DNA from: Aliivibrio finisterrensis_A
Lineage (GTDB): Bacteria > Pseudomonadota > Gammaproteobacteria > Enterobacterales > Vibrionaceae
Strand: one strand, 5' to 3'
Assembly: GCF_004167675.1 (NCBI RefSeq)
Contig: NZ_SEZQ01000005.1
Length of the DNA: 64,000 nucleotides
Part shown: one piece after another, positions 35,151 to 44,539 of the stretch
Numbering within the stretch: the first letter of the stretch is position 1
Layout of the letters: each line of letters begins with the position of its first letter
The notes under the pieces: model-generated
Told to the model about the DNA's origin: nothing
What the model saw: only the letters and a program-made list of their open reading frames with translations
The model's database searches: none
Position numbers and translations under genes: made by a program

Positions 35151-36557
35151 ATGTTTTTTTCTCGTTACACCCTTATCGCACTCAGTCTTATTTCTTTTTC
35201 AAGTATTGCTGATATTAAAGAGACACTTTCTTCTCTCCCATCAGGAAGCAGAACCGCTATTACTGTCGAAAATCTACAATCAAATAAAATAGAGTTTCAA
35301 CAAAAGCAAGATGAACTGCTGCCACCCGCGAGTACCTTAAAAATTGCCACCGCATTGGCCGCTCGATTAGCACTAGGAAAAGAGTTCTCTTTTGAAACCT
35401 CTTTATATAAAGCAGATAAAGACATTGTGCTGACTTTCACAGGTGACCCATCTTTATCACGTAAGCAACTCTCTTCTCTGTTTGATGAAGGTGATATCAA
35501 AACCATTCAAGGCGATTTATGGATCGACGGCACCATTTTCACCGGTTATGAACGAGCGGTTGGTTGGCCATGGGATATTCTAGGCGTATGTTATAGCGCA
35601 CCTTCGAGTGCATTGAGCATTGATGAGAACTGTGTGCAAGCGTCTATCACAACTCATGATGATGGAAGTACCAGAGTCTTTGTCCCTATTCATCAACCTA
35701 TCTCTTTTTCTAGCTATGCTAAAAGTGTGAGCAAAGAAGAGCAAAAATCGACTTTCTGTGATTTAGAGCTAACCACTCAAGGTAACCATTACGAATTAAA
35801 CGGCTGTCTAGTCAAACGTAATAATCCTTTACCTCTTAAATTTGCCGTTCAAGATACTCAAGATTTTACGCAGAGAACCATCTCTAAGATCCTAGCAGAG
35901 CATAATATTACACTTAATGGTGAAGTGCGTTTTGGAAAACCAGATTCCCCTCTTCTTACTGACAATAAATTAGCGATACACCACTCAAAGCCATTGATGG
36001 AATTGTTGGATCATATGCTTAAAAAGTCTGATAACCATTACGCTGATAACTTAACTAAGATGTTAGGTCATTTAAACTACCAGCAACCGGGTAGCTTCAC
36101 CAATGGCACTGCGGCAATTAAAGATATCTTACTAAAACAAGCGAATATTGATTTAAGCAATGCGGTACTGGTTGATGGTTCAGGCTTATCCCGTAATAAC
36201 CGTATGACAGCAAATCAGATGAAATCAATCCTGCAATACCTCTATAAATACGATAAAGAATTAGGCTTGATTGACCTATTACCAACATCAGGCATTGATG
36301 GCACCTTAAAGTATCGTAATAGCATGCGTAAAGAGCCCATTAAAGGCAGCATGAAATCGAAAAGCGGCTCACTGTTTGGTAGTTATAATATGGCAGGGTT
36401 TGTGGGTTTAGAGAATCAAGCACCTCAGCTGTTTGTTCAATTTGTTGCAGATTATCACCCTGTTGCAGCAAAAGAAGGCGCAACACCAGTTGAGCGCCCT
36501 ATTGATACCTTTGAGAAAAGCTTTTACCAAGAGTTAATTGAACTCTCAAAAGATTAG
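35151..36557 (+). CDS. dacB: D-alanyl-D-alanine carboxypeptidase/endopeptidase DacB (PBP4)
   Basis: A 468-residue class C penicillin-binding protein, near E. coli PBP4 (477). After a signal peptide (about residues 1-20) the catalytic SxxK is Ser61-TL-Lys64 in PASTLKIA, the SxN motif is KKSDNHYADN, and the KTG-type motif is MKSKSGSLFGS. It trims and cuts peptidoglycan peptides in the periplasm. Upstream is ompU with its terminator between, so it is expressed separately. Confidence 0.95.
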   Translation: MFFSRYTLIALSLISFSSIADIKETLSSLPSGSRTAITVENLQSNKIEFQQKQDELLPPASTLKIATALAARLALGKEFSFETSLYKADKDIVLTFTGDPSLSRKQLSSLFDEGDIKTIQGDLWIDGTIFTGYERAVGWPWDILGVCYSAPSSALSIDENCVQASITTHDDGSTRVFVPIHQPISFSSYAKSVSKEEQKSTFCDLELTTQGNHYELNGCLVKRNNPLPLKFAVQDTQDFTQRTISKILAEHNITLNGEVRFGKPDSPLLTDNKLAIHHSKPLMELLDHMLKKSDNHYADNLTKMLGHLNYQQPGSFTNGTAAIKDILLKQANIDLSNAVLVDGSGLSRNNRMTANQMKSILQYLYKYDKELGLIDLLPTSGIDGTLKYRNSMRKEPIKGSMKSKSGSLFGSYNMAGFVGLENQAPQLFVQFVADYHPVAAKEGATPVERPIDTFEKSFYQELIELSKD

Positions 36558-36561
36558 GGTT

Positions 36562-36597
36562 TTATACCAATCGATATAATACCAATCTACATAAGTA
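36562..36597. repeat. Short intergenic repeat with ATACCAATC motif
   Basis: ATACCAATC occurs twice (36564-36572 and 36579-36587), and the 12-mer ATACCAATCTAC at 36579-36590 recurs inverted at 50646-50657. This looks like a fragment of a dispersed Vibrionaceae intergenic repeat. Confidence 0.5.
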
Positions 36598-36636
36598 TTT
36601 GATCATTCTTGCTTGTTAACTAGAAAAGACAAATGA

Positions 36637-36670
36637 AAAATCCCGAAGAACTCGCATTCTTCGGGATTTT
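36637..36670. terminator. Bidirectional terminator between dacB and carB
   Basis: AATCCCGAAGAA 36639-36650 pairs perfectly with TTCTTCGGGATT 36657-36668, with A and T flanks. Confidence 0.9.
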
Positions 36671-36711
36671 TATTATTAGTTAGCTAATATATTTCGTAAC
36701 TAACATTATAA

Positions 36712-39700
36712 TTAAGCGTATTTAGCAGCCACTTTTGCGTGAAGCTCTTGAACAGAGTTAACCGTGTTACGGTCATCCGCTTCATGCGCTAAACAGCTAG
36801 CAAATGCTGCATTTAGCGTTGTTGTGTAGTTCACTTTCTCAGCCAATGCACCACGACGCAATACTTTAGAATCTTCAATCGCTTGACGACCTGCTGCAGT
36901 ATTTACGATGTAGGTGTATTCGCCATTCTTGATACGGTCAAGAATGTGAGGACGGCCTTCGTGTACCTTGTTCACTAGACGAGGGTTAATACCCGCTTCG
37001 CCAAGAATAACCGCAGTACCGTGAGTTGCATCCAGTTGGTAACCCAATTTAACAAGATGTTTTGCTAAGTCTACAACACGCTTCTTGTCGCCTTCACGAA
37101 CAGAAAGTAATGCACGACCACCTTCTGGGTATTCTTTACTACAACCAAGTTCTGCTTTCGCAAATGCTTCTGCAAACGTTGCACCAACACCCATGACTTC
37201 ACCCGTTGAGCGCATTTCAGGGCCTAACAGTGGGTCAACACCAGGGAATTTGTTGAACGGCAATACCACTTCTTTAACTGAGTAGTATGGCGGGATAATC
37301 TCTTTCGTAAAACCTTGAGACTCTAACGATTGACCCGCCATTACTCGTGCAGCAATCTTCGCAATTGGCGCACCTGTTGCTTTAGATACGAATGGAACCG
37401 TACGTGCAGCACGAGGGTTAACTTCGATTAAGTAAACTTTGTTATCTTTAACTGCAAACTGTGTATTCATTAAGCCACGAACACCTAGCTCGAATGCCAG
37501 TTTACGTACTTGATCACGCATTACATCTTGGATTTCTTCGCTTAACGTATAAGCAGGAAGAGAACACGCAGAGTCACCTGAGTGAACACCCGCTTGTTCG
37601 ATGTGCTCCATGATACCAGCGATAACCACTTGTTCACCGTCACAAATTGCATCTACATCAACTTCGATTGCGTCATCTAGGAAGCTATCAAGAAGTACTG
37701 GAGATTCATTTGAAACACTAACCGCTTCATTGAAGTAACGACGTAAGTCTTGCTCGTCATATACGATTTCCATCGCACGACCACCAAGAACATAAGAAGG
37801 ACGTACAACTAATGGGAAACCAATTTCTTTTGATTTCTCAATTGCTTGCTCCATTGTTGTTACGGTTGCATTTTCTGGTTGTAGAAGCTCTAGGCGGTCT
37901 ACTGCAACTTGGAAACGCTCACGGTCTTCTGCACGGTCGATAGCATCAGGGCTTGTACCAATGATTGGAACACCTGCCGCTTCTAGAGCACGCGCCAATT
38001 TAAGTGGCGTTTGACCACCGTATTGAACAATCACACCTTTTGGCTTTTCAACACGAGCAATCGCTAGTACATCTTCCAGAGTTACTGGTTCGAAGTATAA
38101 ACGGTCAGACGTATCATAATCGGTAGAAACGGTCTCAGGGTTACAGTTAACCATGATAGTTTCGTAACCATCTTCACGAAGTGCTAATGAGGCGTGTACA
38201 CAACAGTAGTCAAACTCAATACCTTGGCCGATACGGTTTGGACCGCCACCTAAGATCATGATCTTATCTTTGTCTGTTGGGTTTGCTTCACACTCTTCAT
38301 CATAAGATGAGTACATGTAAGCCGTATCTGATGAGAACTCAGCAGCACACGTATCGACACGCTTGTAGACAGGGTGAATATCATGCTGGTCACGTAGACG
38401 GCGGATTTCACTTTCACCCACACCTAATAGTTTAGAAAGACGCGCATCCGCAAAACCTTTACGTTTTAGTTTACGTAACATGTCTGCATTTAAGCTAGCG
38501 AAGCCGCCCGCTTTAACTTCTGCTTCCATCTTCACTAGATCTTCGATTTGAACTAGGAACCAACGGTCAACATTTGTTAGGTTGAATACACCATCCACTG
38601 ACATACCAGCACGGAATGCATCAGCGATGTACCAAATACGTTCAGCACCTGCATCTTTTAGTTCATGGCGAATTTTAGTTAATGCATCAGGCGCATCAAG
38701 ATCAACCATTTCATCAAAGCCTGTCGCGCCAACTTCTAGGCCACGCAATGCTTTTTGTAGCGATTCTTGTTGGTTACGGCCGATAGCCATTACTTCGCCA
38801 ACCGATTTCATTTGAGTGGTAAGACGGTCGTTAGCACCTGCAAATTTTTCGAAGTTAAAACGAGGGATCTTAGTAACAACGTAATCAATTGTTGGTTCAA
38901 ATGACGCTGGCGTGGCACCACCTGTAATGTCATTCATTAGCTCGTCAAGCGTAAAGCCAATAGCTAATTTTGCTGCAATTTTTGCAATAGGGAAACCCGT
39001 TGCTTTAGATGCAAGTGCAGATGAACGAGATACACGTGGGTTCATTTCAATGATAACCATACGGCCATCTTTCGGGTTAATACCAAACTGTACGTTTGAA
39101 CCACCCGTTTCAACACCAATCTCACGCAGTACTGCTAGAGAAGCATTACGCATTAATTGGTATTCTTTGTCTGTTAGTGTTTGTGCAGGCGCTACCGTGA
39201 TTGAGTCACCCGTGTGAATGCCCATCGCGTCAAAGTTTTCAATCGCACATACGATAATACAGTTGTCGTTCTTATCTCGAACCACTTCCATCTCGTATTC
39301 TTTCCAACCGATAAGAGATTCATCAATTAAAAGTTCATTGGTTGGAGAAAGATCCAAACCACGGCGACAAATTTCATCAAACTCTTCTTTGTTATAAGCG
39401 ATACCACCACCGGTACCCCCCATCGTAAATGATGGACGAATGATACAAGGGAAGCCTACCATCTCTAGTACTTTGTAAGCTTCTTCCATTGTTTTTGCCG
39501 TATCAGCCGTTGGACACTCAAGGCCAATTGACTTCATTGCTTTATCGAAACGTGAACGGTCTTCTGCTTTATCGATAGCATCAGCTGTTGCACCGATCAT
39601 CTCAACACCGAACTCAGCAAGCACGCCGTGCTTTTCTAAATCAAGCGCACAGTTCAATGCTGTTTGGCCACCCATTGTAGGTAGCACTGCATCTGGACGC

Positions 39701-39942
39701 TCTTTTTCGATAATGTTACGAACCACTTCCCAATGGATAGGCTCAATGTATGTTGCATCAGCCATGTCTGGGTCAGTCATGATTGTTGCAGGGTTAGAGT
39801 TCACAAGAATAACGCGGTAGCCTTCTTCACGAAGTGCTTTACACGCTTGTGCACCAGAGTAGTCAAATTCACATGCTTGGCCGATTACGATTGGGCCTGC
39901 ACCTAGAATTAGAACGCTTTTAATGTCAGTACGTTTTGGCAT
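36712..39942 (-). CDS. carB: Carbamoyl-phosphate synthase large subunit
   Basis: A 1076-residue synthetase making carbamoyl phosphate for arginine and pyrimidines. It has the internal duplication typical of CarB: two ATP-grasp halves (SVLILGAGPIVIGQACEFDY and KIMILGGGPNRIGQGIEFDY mark each start), MNPRVSRSSALASKATG and VNPRAARTVPFVSKATG as matched metal sites, then the C-terminal regulatory domain (HGTAVILGEAGINPRLVNKV). Length equals E. coli CarB (1073). It begins 17 bp after carA. Confidence 0.98.
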   Translation of the reverse strand: MPKRTDIKSVLILGAGPIVIGQACEFDYSGAQACKALREEGYRVILVNSNPATIMTDPDMADATYIEPIHWEVVRNIIEKERPDAVLPTMGGQTALNCALDLEKHGVLAEFGVEMIGATADAIDKAEDRSRFDKAMKSIGLECPTADTAKTMEEAYKVLEMVGFPCIIRPSFTMGGTGGGIAYNKEEFDEICRRGLDLSPTNELLIDESLIGWKEYEMEVVRDKNDNCIIVCAIENFDAMGIHTGDSITVAPAQTLTDKEYQLMRNASLAVLREIGVETGGSNVQFGINPKDGRMVIIEMNPRVSRSSALASKATGFPIAKIAAKLAIGFTLDELMNDITGGATPASFEPTIDYVVTKIPRFNFEKFAGANDRLTTQMKSVGEVMAIGRNQQESLQKALRGLEVGATGFDEMVDLDAPDALTKIRHELKDAGAERIWYIADAFRAGMSVDGVFNLTNVDRWFLVQIEDLVKMEAEVKAGGFASLNADMLRKLKRKGFADARLSKLLGVGESEIRRLRDQHDIHPVYKRVDTCAAEFSSDTAYMYSSYDEECEANPTDKDKIMILGGGPNRIGQGIEFDYCCVHASLALREDGYETIMVNCNPETVSTDYDTSDRLYFEPVTLEDVLAIARVEKPKGVIVQYGGQTPLKLARALEAAGVPIIGTSPDAIDRAEDRERFQVAVDRLELLQPENATVTTMEQAIEKSKEIGFPLVVRPSYVLGGRAMEIVYDEQDLRRYFNEAVSVSNESPVLLDSFLDDAIEVDVDAICDGEQVVIAGIMEHIEQAGVHSGDSACSLPAYTLSEEIQDVMRDQVRKLAFELGVRGLMNTQFAVKDNKVYLIEVNPRAARTVPFVSKATGAPIAKIAARVMAGQSLESQGFTKEIIPPYYSVKEVVLPFNKFPGVDPLLGPEMRSTGEVMGVGATFAEAFAKAELGCSKEYPEGGRALLSVREGDKKRVVDLAKHLVKLGYQLDATHGTAVILGEAGINPRLVNKVHEGRPHILDRIKNGEYTYIVNTAAGRQAIEDSKVLRRGALAEKVNYTTTLNAAFASCLAHEADDRNTVNSVQELHAKVAAKYA

Positions 39943-39959
39943 CTTATTACTACTCCGAA

Positions 39960-41117
39960 TTAAGCTTTATTTGTCTTGTCTGAAATAGACTGCTGAATCA
40001 ATTCAATGAAATGGTCAAACAATGGCGCGGCATCGTGTGGACCTGGGCTTGCTTCAGGGTGACCTTGGAAGCTAAATGCAGGCTTATCTGTACGATGAAT
40101 GCCTTGCAACGTACCATCAAACAATGATTTGTGCGTTGCACGCAAGTTCGCAGGAAGTGTTTCTTCATCCGCAGCAAAACCGTGGTTCTGTGCAGTGATC
40201 ATAACCACATCACGATCTAAGTCTTTAACTGGATGGTTTGCACCGTGGTGACCAAACTTCATTTTTACGGTTTGAGCGCCTGATGCTAAAGCAAGAATTT
40301 GATGGCCAAGACAGATACCAAAGATTGGTAACCCTTTTTCTAAGAACACTTTCGTAGCTTCAATTGCGTAAGTACATGGCGCAGGGTCACCAGGGCCATT
40401 TGATAGAAATACACCATCTGGATTCATTGCTAACACGTCTTCTGCTGAAGTTTGCGCAGGAACAACCGTTAGGCGACAACCGCGGTCTACTAACATACGT
40501 AGAATGTTACGTTTAGCGCCGAAATCGTAAGCCACAACGTGGAATGGTAATTCACTGTCTGCTTTTTCTTCTGGCAAACCGCCAGTCAATGTCCAAGAAC
40601 CTTGCTTCCATTGGTAAGCTTCAGCAGTCGTTACTTCTTTTGCTAAATCCATGCCTTTAAGACCTGGGAACTCTTTTGCCTGAGCTAGTGCAAATGCTTC
40701 ATCTAAATTATTGCCAGCGACAATACAACCGTTTTGAGCACCTTTCTCACGTAAGATACGAGTTAACTTACGCGTATCGATATCAGCAATGCCGACGATA
40801 TTTTGAGATTTAAGGTATTCAGAAAGAGTTTGTTCACTGCGGAAGTTTGAAGCTAAGAGAGGGAGATCGCGAATCACAAGGCCTTGAGCGTGGATAGAAG
40901 AGGATTCTTCGTCTTCGGAATTGATTCCGGTATTGCCAATGTGAGGATAAGTAAGAGTAACGATTTGTTGAGAATAGGAAGGATCAGTGAGAATTTCTTG
41001 GTACCCCGTCATCGAGGTATTAAAAACGACTTCACCAACGGCCGAGCCATCTGCTCCAATCGATTGACCGCGGAACACAGTCCCATCTTCTAGGACTAAC
41101 AGCGCTGATTTACTCAA
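39960..41117 (-). CDS. carA: Carbamoyl-phosphate synthase small (glutaminase) subunit
   Basis: A 385-residue class I glutamine amidotransferase subunit supplying ammonia to CarB. The nucleophile Cys is in PIFGICLGHQILALASG, with His and Glu in FSFQGHPEASPGPHD. The start is a TTG at 41117 with GGAGG 5 bases upstream, giving (M)SKSALLVLEDG, which fits the family; E. coli carA also uses UUG. The frame extends upstream to 41195 without a ribosome site. Confidence 0.94.
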   Translation of the reverse strand: MSKSALLVLEDGTVFRGQSIGADGSAVGEVVFNTSMTGYQEILTDPSYSQQIVTLTYPHIGNTGINSEDEESSSIHAQGLVIRDLPLLASNFRSEQTLSEYLKSQNIVGIADIDTRKLTRILREKGAQNGCIVAGNNLDEAFALAQAKEFPGLKGMDLAKEVTTAEAYQWKQGSWTLTGGLPEEKADSELPFHVVAYDFGAKRNILRMLVDRGCRLTVVPAQTSAEDVLAMNPDGVFLSNGPGDPAPCTYAIEATKVFLEKGLPIFGICLGHQILALASGAQTVKMKFGHHGANHPVKDLDRDVVMITAQNHGFAADEETLPANLRATHKSLFDGTLQGIHRTDKPAFSFQGHPEASPGPHDAAPLFDHFIELIQQSISDKTNKA

Positions 41118-41672
41118 GACAACCTCCAAACATAATAAGTATTCAGTTTTAATCAATATAATTGCAAAACTGTTTTTTTGAAACCCAAAATACAAACGAA
41201 AAGCTCGAATTTTGACAAATTGGCGAAATTTTAGATATATCTGGGATAAGTGTCAATAAAAAACACCAAGATAAATAACTTTTTTAGACAACTCATTACA
41301 AAAAACCTACTTTTACAGTAAAAAAGGTATTTATCCAGATCAATATGATGAAAAATCACTACGAAATTAAAATTATGCATATTCAATCTTTTTTCATCAT
41401 TTAAAATTACTTATAAAAACAAAGCAAACGTTAAACAACAAACAAAACATCGAAAAATAAAAGCTTCAGATAAGATACTACAAATAACCAGCAAAAACAC
41501 AAGAAAAGTAAAGCACAAATAAAACAACGAATAGAAAACAAAAAATTTACACAACCCAGAAAACCCAGTAATAAAGAGCGCCACCAATGAATAAATAGTG
41601 ATTAAGTTGCATTTGATTTGGTTCAGTTAAAAAAAAGCCCAAATCAATAATGATTCGGGCTTAATATAATCG
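41118..41672. other. AT-rich intergenic region between dapB and carA
   Basis: About 555 bp, extremely A-rich, without a credible gene. It holds the carAB promoter region and dapB terminator. A weak minus-strand promoter, TTGTCA and TTGTAT with 17 bp spacing, lies at about 41190-41218. ATTATGCATATTCAAT (41372-41387) resembles an ArgR box. The rest shows nothing recognisable. Confidence 0.4.
41631..41662 (-). terminator. Terminator of dapB
   Basis: AAGCCCAAATCA 41635-41646 pairs with TGATTCGGGCTT 41651-41662 with one mismatch. A U-run follows on the minus strand. Confidence 0.75.
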
Positions 41673-42482
41673 TTATAGCTGATCTAGCTCTAAAACATCG
41701 TGCATGGTATAGAAACCAGGAGACTTTTGATGTAGCCAATGGGAGGCTCTCACCGCACCATTTGCAAACGTCATTCTATCCGTTGCTTTATGTGTTATTT
41801 CAACACGTTCGCCAATATCAGCAAACATAGCCGTATGTTCGCCTACAATATCTCCGGCTCGAATCGTTGCAAATCCAATCTCATCTTTGCTTCTTTCACC
41901 AGTAATACCTTCACGAGCATATACAGCAACATCTTCAAGTTTATTACCCATAGCACCCGCAATAGCTTCCCCCATGCCAATGGCTGTACCTGAGGGTGCG
42001 TCGACTTTATAACGGTGATGCGCTTCTACAATTTCAATGTCACAATAATCACCCATCACTTTTGCGGCTTTTTCTAACAGCTTGAAGACAAGGTTAACAC
42101 CAACGCTGTAGTTAGGAGCCATAACAATAGGGATATCTTTTGAAGCTTGATCGATAAGCGCTTTACCTGGCTCACTAAAGCCGGTTGTGCCGATAACAAT
42201 GGCTTTTTTGTGCTCTTGACACAGTTCGATATTTTTAAGGGTTGAAATTGGAAGTGTAAAATCAATAATCACATCAAAATCATCAACCACTTTTGCTAAA
42301 TCATCCACAATAGAAAGACCTGATTTTCCTAACCCAGCCATCTCTCCAACATCAACACCAATTAAGCTTGATTCTGGGTGTTCACTTGCTGCTGCAAGAA
42401 CGGCAAACTGAGAGCCATTCACTGCTTTAATTAAGTTACGGCCCATTCTTCCTGCTGCGCCTGCAATTGCTATTCTTACCAT
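41673..42482 (-). CDS. dapB: 4-hydroxy-tetrahydrodipicolinate reductase DapB
   Basis: A 269-residue NAD(P)H-dependent reductase in lysine and meso-diaminopimelate synthesis. The N-terminal Rossmann loop IAIAGAAGRMGRNLI and the signature EAHHRYKVDAPSGTA are diagnostic. E. coli DapB has 273 residues. The start at 42482 has AAGGAG 11 bases upstream. It lies 71 bp after ispH and may share its transcript. Confidence 0.97.
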   Translation of the reverse strand: MVRIAIAGAAGRMGRNLIKAVNGSQFAVLAAASEHPESSLIGVDVGEMAGLGKSGLSIVDDLAKVVDDFDVIIDFTLPISTLKNIELCQEHKKAIVIGTTGFSEPGKALIDQASKDIPIVMAPNYSVGVNLVFKLLEKAAKVMGDYCDIEIVEAHHRYKVDAPSGTAIGMGEAIAGAMGNKLEDVAVYAREGITGERSKDEIGFATIRAGDIVGEHTAMFADIGERVEITHKATDRMTFANGAVRASHWLHQKSPGFYTMHDVLELDQL

Positions 42483-42553
42483 TCTTATTTTTACTCCTTT
42501 AAATTCGCTTCCTTGCACTCTATCTCAAATTTTGATTCACAGCACGTGAAGTA

Positions 42554-43498
42554 TTAAGACACAGTTTTAATTTGTAATTCTTTTGGCACTTCAAAGAACA
42601 TATTTTCTTCACGACCGGTTAGCTCTTCAACCGTCGTACCACCAAACGTTTTTACTTGTTCAATGATTTGGTTAACAAGTTCTTCAGGCGCTGAAGCCCC
42701 GGCAGTTACACCAACTTTAGCTTGATTGGTTAACCACTCTTCTTTTAAGTCTTCAGGACAATCAATTAAATAGCTTGTTGTGCCTAATTTTTCTGATAAT
42801 TCACGTAAACGATTTGAATTTGAGGAGTTTTTTGAACCGACAACAATCATTACATCAACCTGACTTGCCATGTCACGTACTGCATCCTGACGGTTTTGGG
42901 TTGCGTAACAAATATCATCTTTACGAGGGCCTTGGATCTCAGGAAATACTCGACGTAACTCATCAATCACATCAGCGGTTTCATCCACAGACAAGGTAGT
43001 TTGGCTAACATAGTGCAAGTTGCTTGGATCCTTAACCATAAGATTAATGACATCACTTGGGGTTTCAACCAAATACATGCCACCTGTTTCATTGGCATAT
43101 TGCCCCATCGTACCTTCCACTTCAGGGTGACCAGCGTGGCCAATCAACACGACTTCAATATTCTTCTTACTTGCTCGAGCCACTTCCATATGTACTTTTG
43201 TTACTAGTGGGCACGTTGCATCAAATACAGTTAATGCGCGCTCTTTTGCTTCTTTACGTACAGCCTGAGAAACACCATGAGCCGAAAAGATAACGATATT
43301 GTCGTCTGGCACTTCACTTAACTCTTCAACAAAAATAGCACCGCGCTGCTTTAAACCCTCAACAACAAAACGATTATGAACCACTTCATGACGAACATAA
43401 ATTGGGGCTTCATACAATTCAAGTGCACGTTCAACAATGCTAATGGCGCGATCAACACCGGCACAAAATCCACGAGGGTTTGCTAATACTATTTTCAT
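42554..43498 (-). CDS. ispH: 4-hydroxy-3-methylbut-2-enyl diphosphate reductase IspH
   Basis: A 314-residue 4Fe-4S enzyme of the last step of the MEP isoprenoid pathway. The first cluster ligand is Cys12 in NPRGFCAGVDRA, the second lies in FDATCPLVTKVH, and the third in DDICYATQNRQ. Length near E. coli (316). Last gene of the ribF-ileS-lspA-fkpB-ispH series, 24 bp after fkpB. Confidence 0.97.
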   Translation of the reverse strand: MKIVLANPRGFCAGVDRAISIVERALELYEAPIYVRHEVVHNRFVVEGLKQRGAIFVEELSEVPDDNIVIFSAHGVSQAVRKEAKERALTVFDATCPLVTKVHMEVARASKKNIEVVLIGHAGHPEVEGTMGQYANETGGMYLVETPSDVINLMVKDPSNLHYVSQTTLSVDETADVIDELRRVFPEIQGPRKDDICYATQNRQDAVRDMASQVDVMIVVGSKNSSNSNRLRELSEKLGTTSYLIDCPEDLKEEWLTNQAKVGVTAGASAPEELVNQIIEQVKTFGGTTVEELTGREENMFFEVPKELQIKTVS

Positions 43499-43522
43499 TT
43501 TTTATCTCTTTATTGTGTTGGA

Positions 43523-43951
43523 TTAACCAACCGCTACAATCTCTACGTCAAAGATAACATCTTGACCAGCTAATGGGTGATTAAAATCCACAGTAACAGA
43601 ATCTCCAGCAATCTCTGTAATTATTCCTGGAATATCCATTCCATCAGGGCCACTAAAGGCCATAATAGTCCCCACTTCAGCTGCCGCATCACCCACAAAA
43701 CGATTTCTATCCATATGGTGGATATTATCAGGGTTTGGAAGACCAAAAGCATCTTCAGCATTAAGCTCAATACTTTTTGATTGTTCTGACTCTAATCCTA
43801 ATAAACATTTTTCAAAATTATCACTAAGGCTGCCATCCCCCATAGTGAATTTAGCTGGTTTATCCGAACTGTGTGTACTATCCGCAACAGATCCATCTTT
43901 TAATTTTATGGTGAAATGTAGAGTAACTTCACTGTTATTTTCTATTTTCAT
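43523..43951 (-). CDS. fkpB: FKBP-type peptidyl-prolyl isomerase FkpB (SlpA)
   Basis: A 142-residue SlyD-like FKBP isomerase, near E. coli FkpB (149). LHFTIKLKDGSVADSTH begins the split FKBP domain; the insert-in-flap domain follows GDGSLSDNFEKCLLGLE and DAFGLPNPDNIHHMDRNRF, and DFNHPLAGQDVIFDVEIVAV closes it. Between lspA and ispH as in E. coli. Confidence 0.93.
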   Translation of the reverse strand: MKIENNSEVTLHFTIKLKDGSVADSTHSSDKPAKFTMGDGSLSDNFEKCLLGLESEQSKSIELNAEDAFGLPNPDNIHHMDRNRFVGDAAAEVGTIMAFSGPDGMDIPGIITEIAGDSVTVDFNHPLAGQDVIFDVEIVAVG

Positions 43952-43965
43952 TATTATCTTTCCTT

Positions 43966-44000
43966 GAAAAAAAACGCCACTCGACTTCTCGGGCAGCGTT
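43966..44000 (-). terminator. Hairpin with U-run between lspA and fkpB
   Basis: AACGC 43973-43977 faces GCGTT 43996-44000 with an inner CGA/TCG stem and internal loops. Eight U's follow on the minus strand, ending just before the fkpB ribosome site. Probably a partial terminator inside the operon. Confidence 0.5.
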
Positions 44001-44023
44001 CAATTTATTATATCTAATTAGCC

Positions 44024-44539
44024 TTATTGCTCTTTTTTACCAGAGCGAAAACCGTCTAAGATGATCAGTCCCGCTCCAATACAAATGGCGGCGTCTGCTA
44101 AGTTAAATGCCGGCCAATGGTAGTTACCCCAGAAAAAATCAAGGTAATCAACAACAAAACCATGAACTAAACGATCAAACACATTACCAATCGCACCACC
44201 AATAATCAGTGCATAAGCAATATTATTTAGTTTGTCAGTTTGTGGCGCTTTACGCATCCAATAACCCAACAAGCTACACACAGCAATCGCAATGCTAGTA
44301 AAGAACCAGCGTTGCCAACCAGCTTGATCACTTAAAAAACTGAATGCTGCACCGTAGTTATGAACATAAAGGAAGTTAAAGAAAGGCAACACTTCAATGC
44401 GGTTTGCCCAACCGTAACCCATTTCCTTCATCACAAATAACTTGATGCTGATGTCTGCCATAAAGATGATCCCCGCTAGCCATAGCCAGCGGAGTCCTGA
44501 TTCTTTAAGCAGCGGTAATGTCTTATTATCGCTAGTCAT
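44024..44539 (-). CDS. lspA: Lipoprotein signal peptidase LspA
   Basis: A 171-residue aspartic membrane protease with four transmembrane segments, removing signal peptides from prolipoproteins after Lgt acts. Catalytic Asp residues are in GGAIGNVFDRL and AFNLADAAI. NYGAAFSFL is the conserved Asn-Xaa-Gly-Ala-Ala-Phe region. Its start overlaps the ileS stop by one base. Confidence 0.96.
   Translation of the reverse strand: MTSDNKTLPLLKESGLRWLWLAGIIFMADISIKLFVMKEMGYGWANRIEVLPFFNFLYVHNYGAAFSFLSDQAGWQRWFFTSIAIAVCSLLGYWMRKAPQTDKLNNIAYALIIGGAIGNVFDRLVHGFVVDYLDFFWGNYHWPAFNLADAAICIGAGLIILDGFRSGKKEQ

Noticed and set aside
41213..41242. Plus-strand TTGACA with a following ATATAT as a promoter
   Set aside because: No gene lies downstream on the plus strand, and such matches are frequent in this AT-rich gap.
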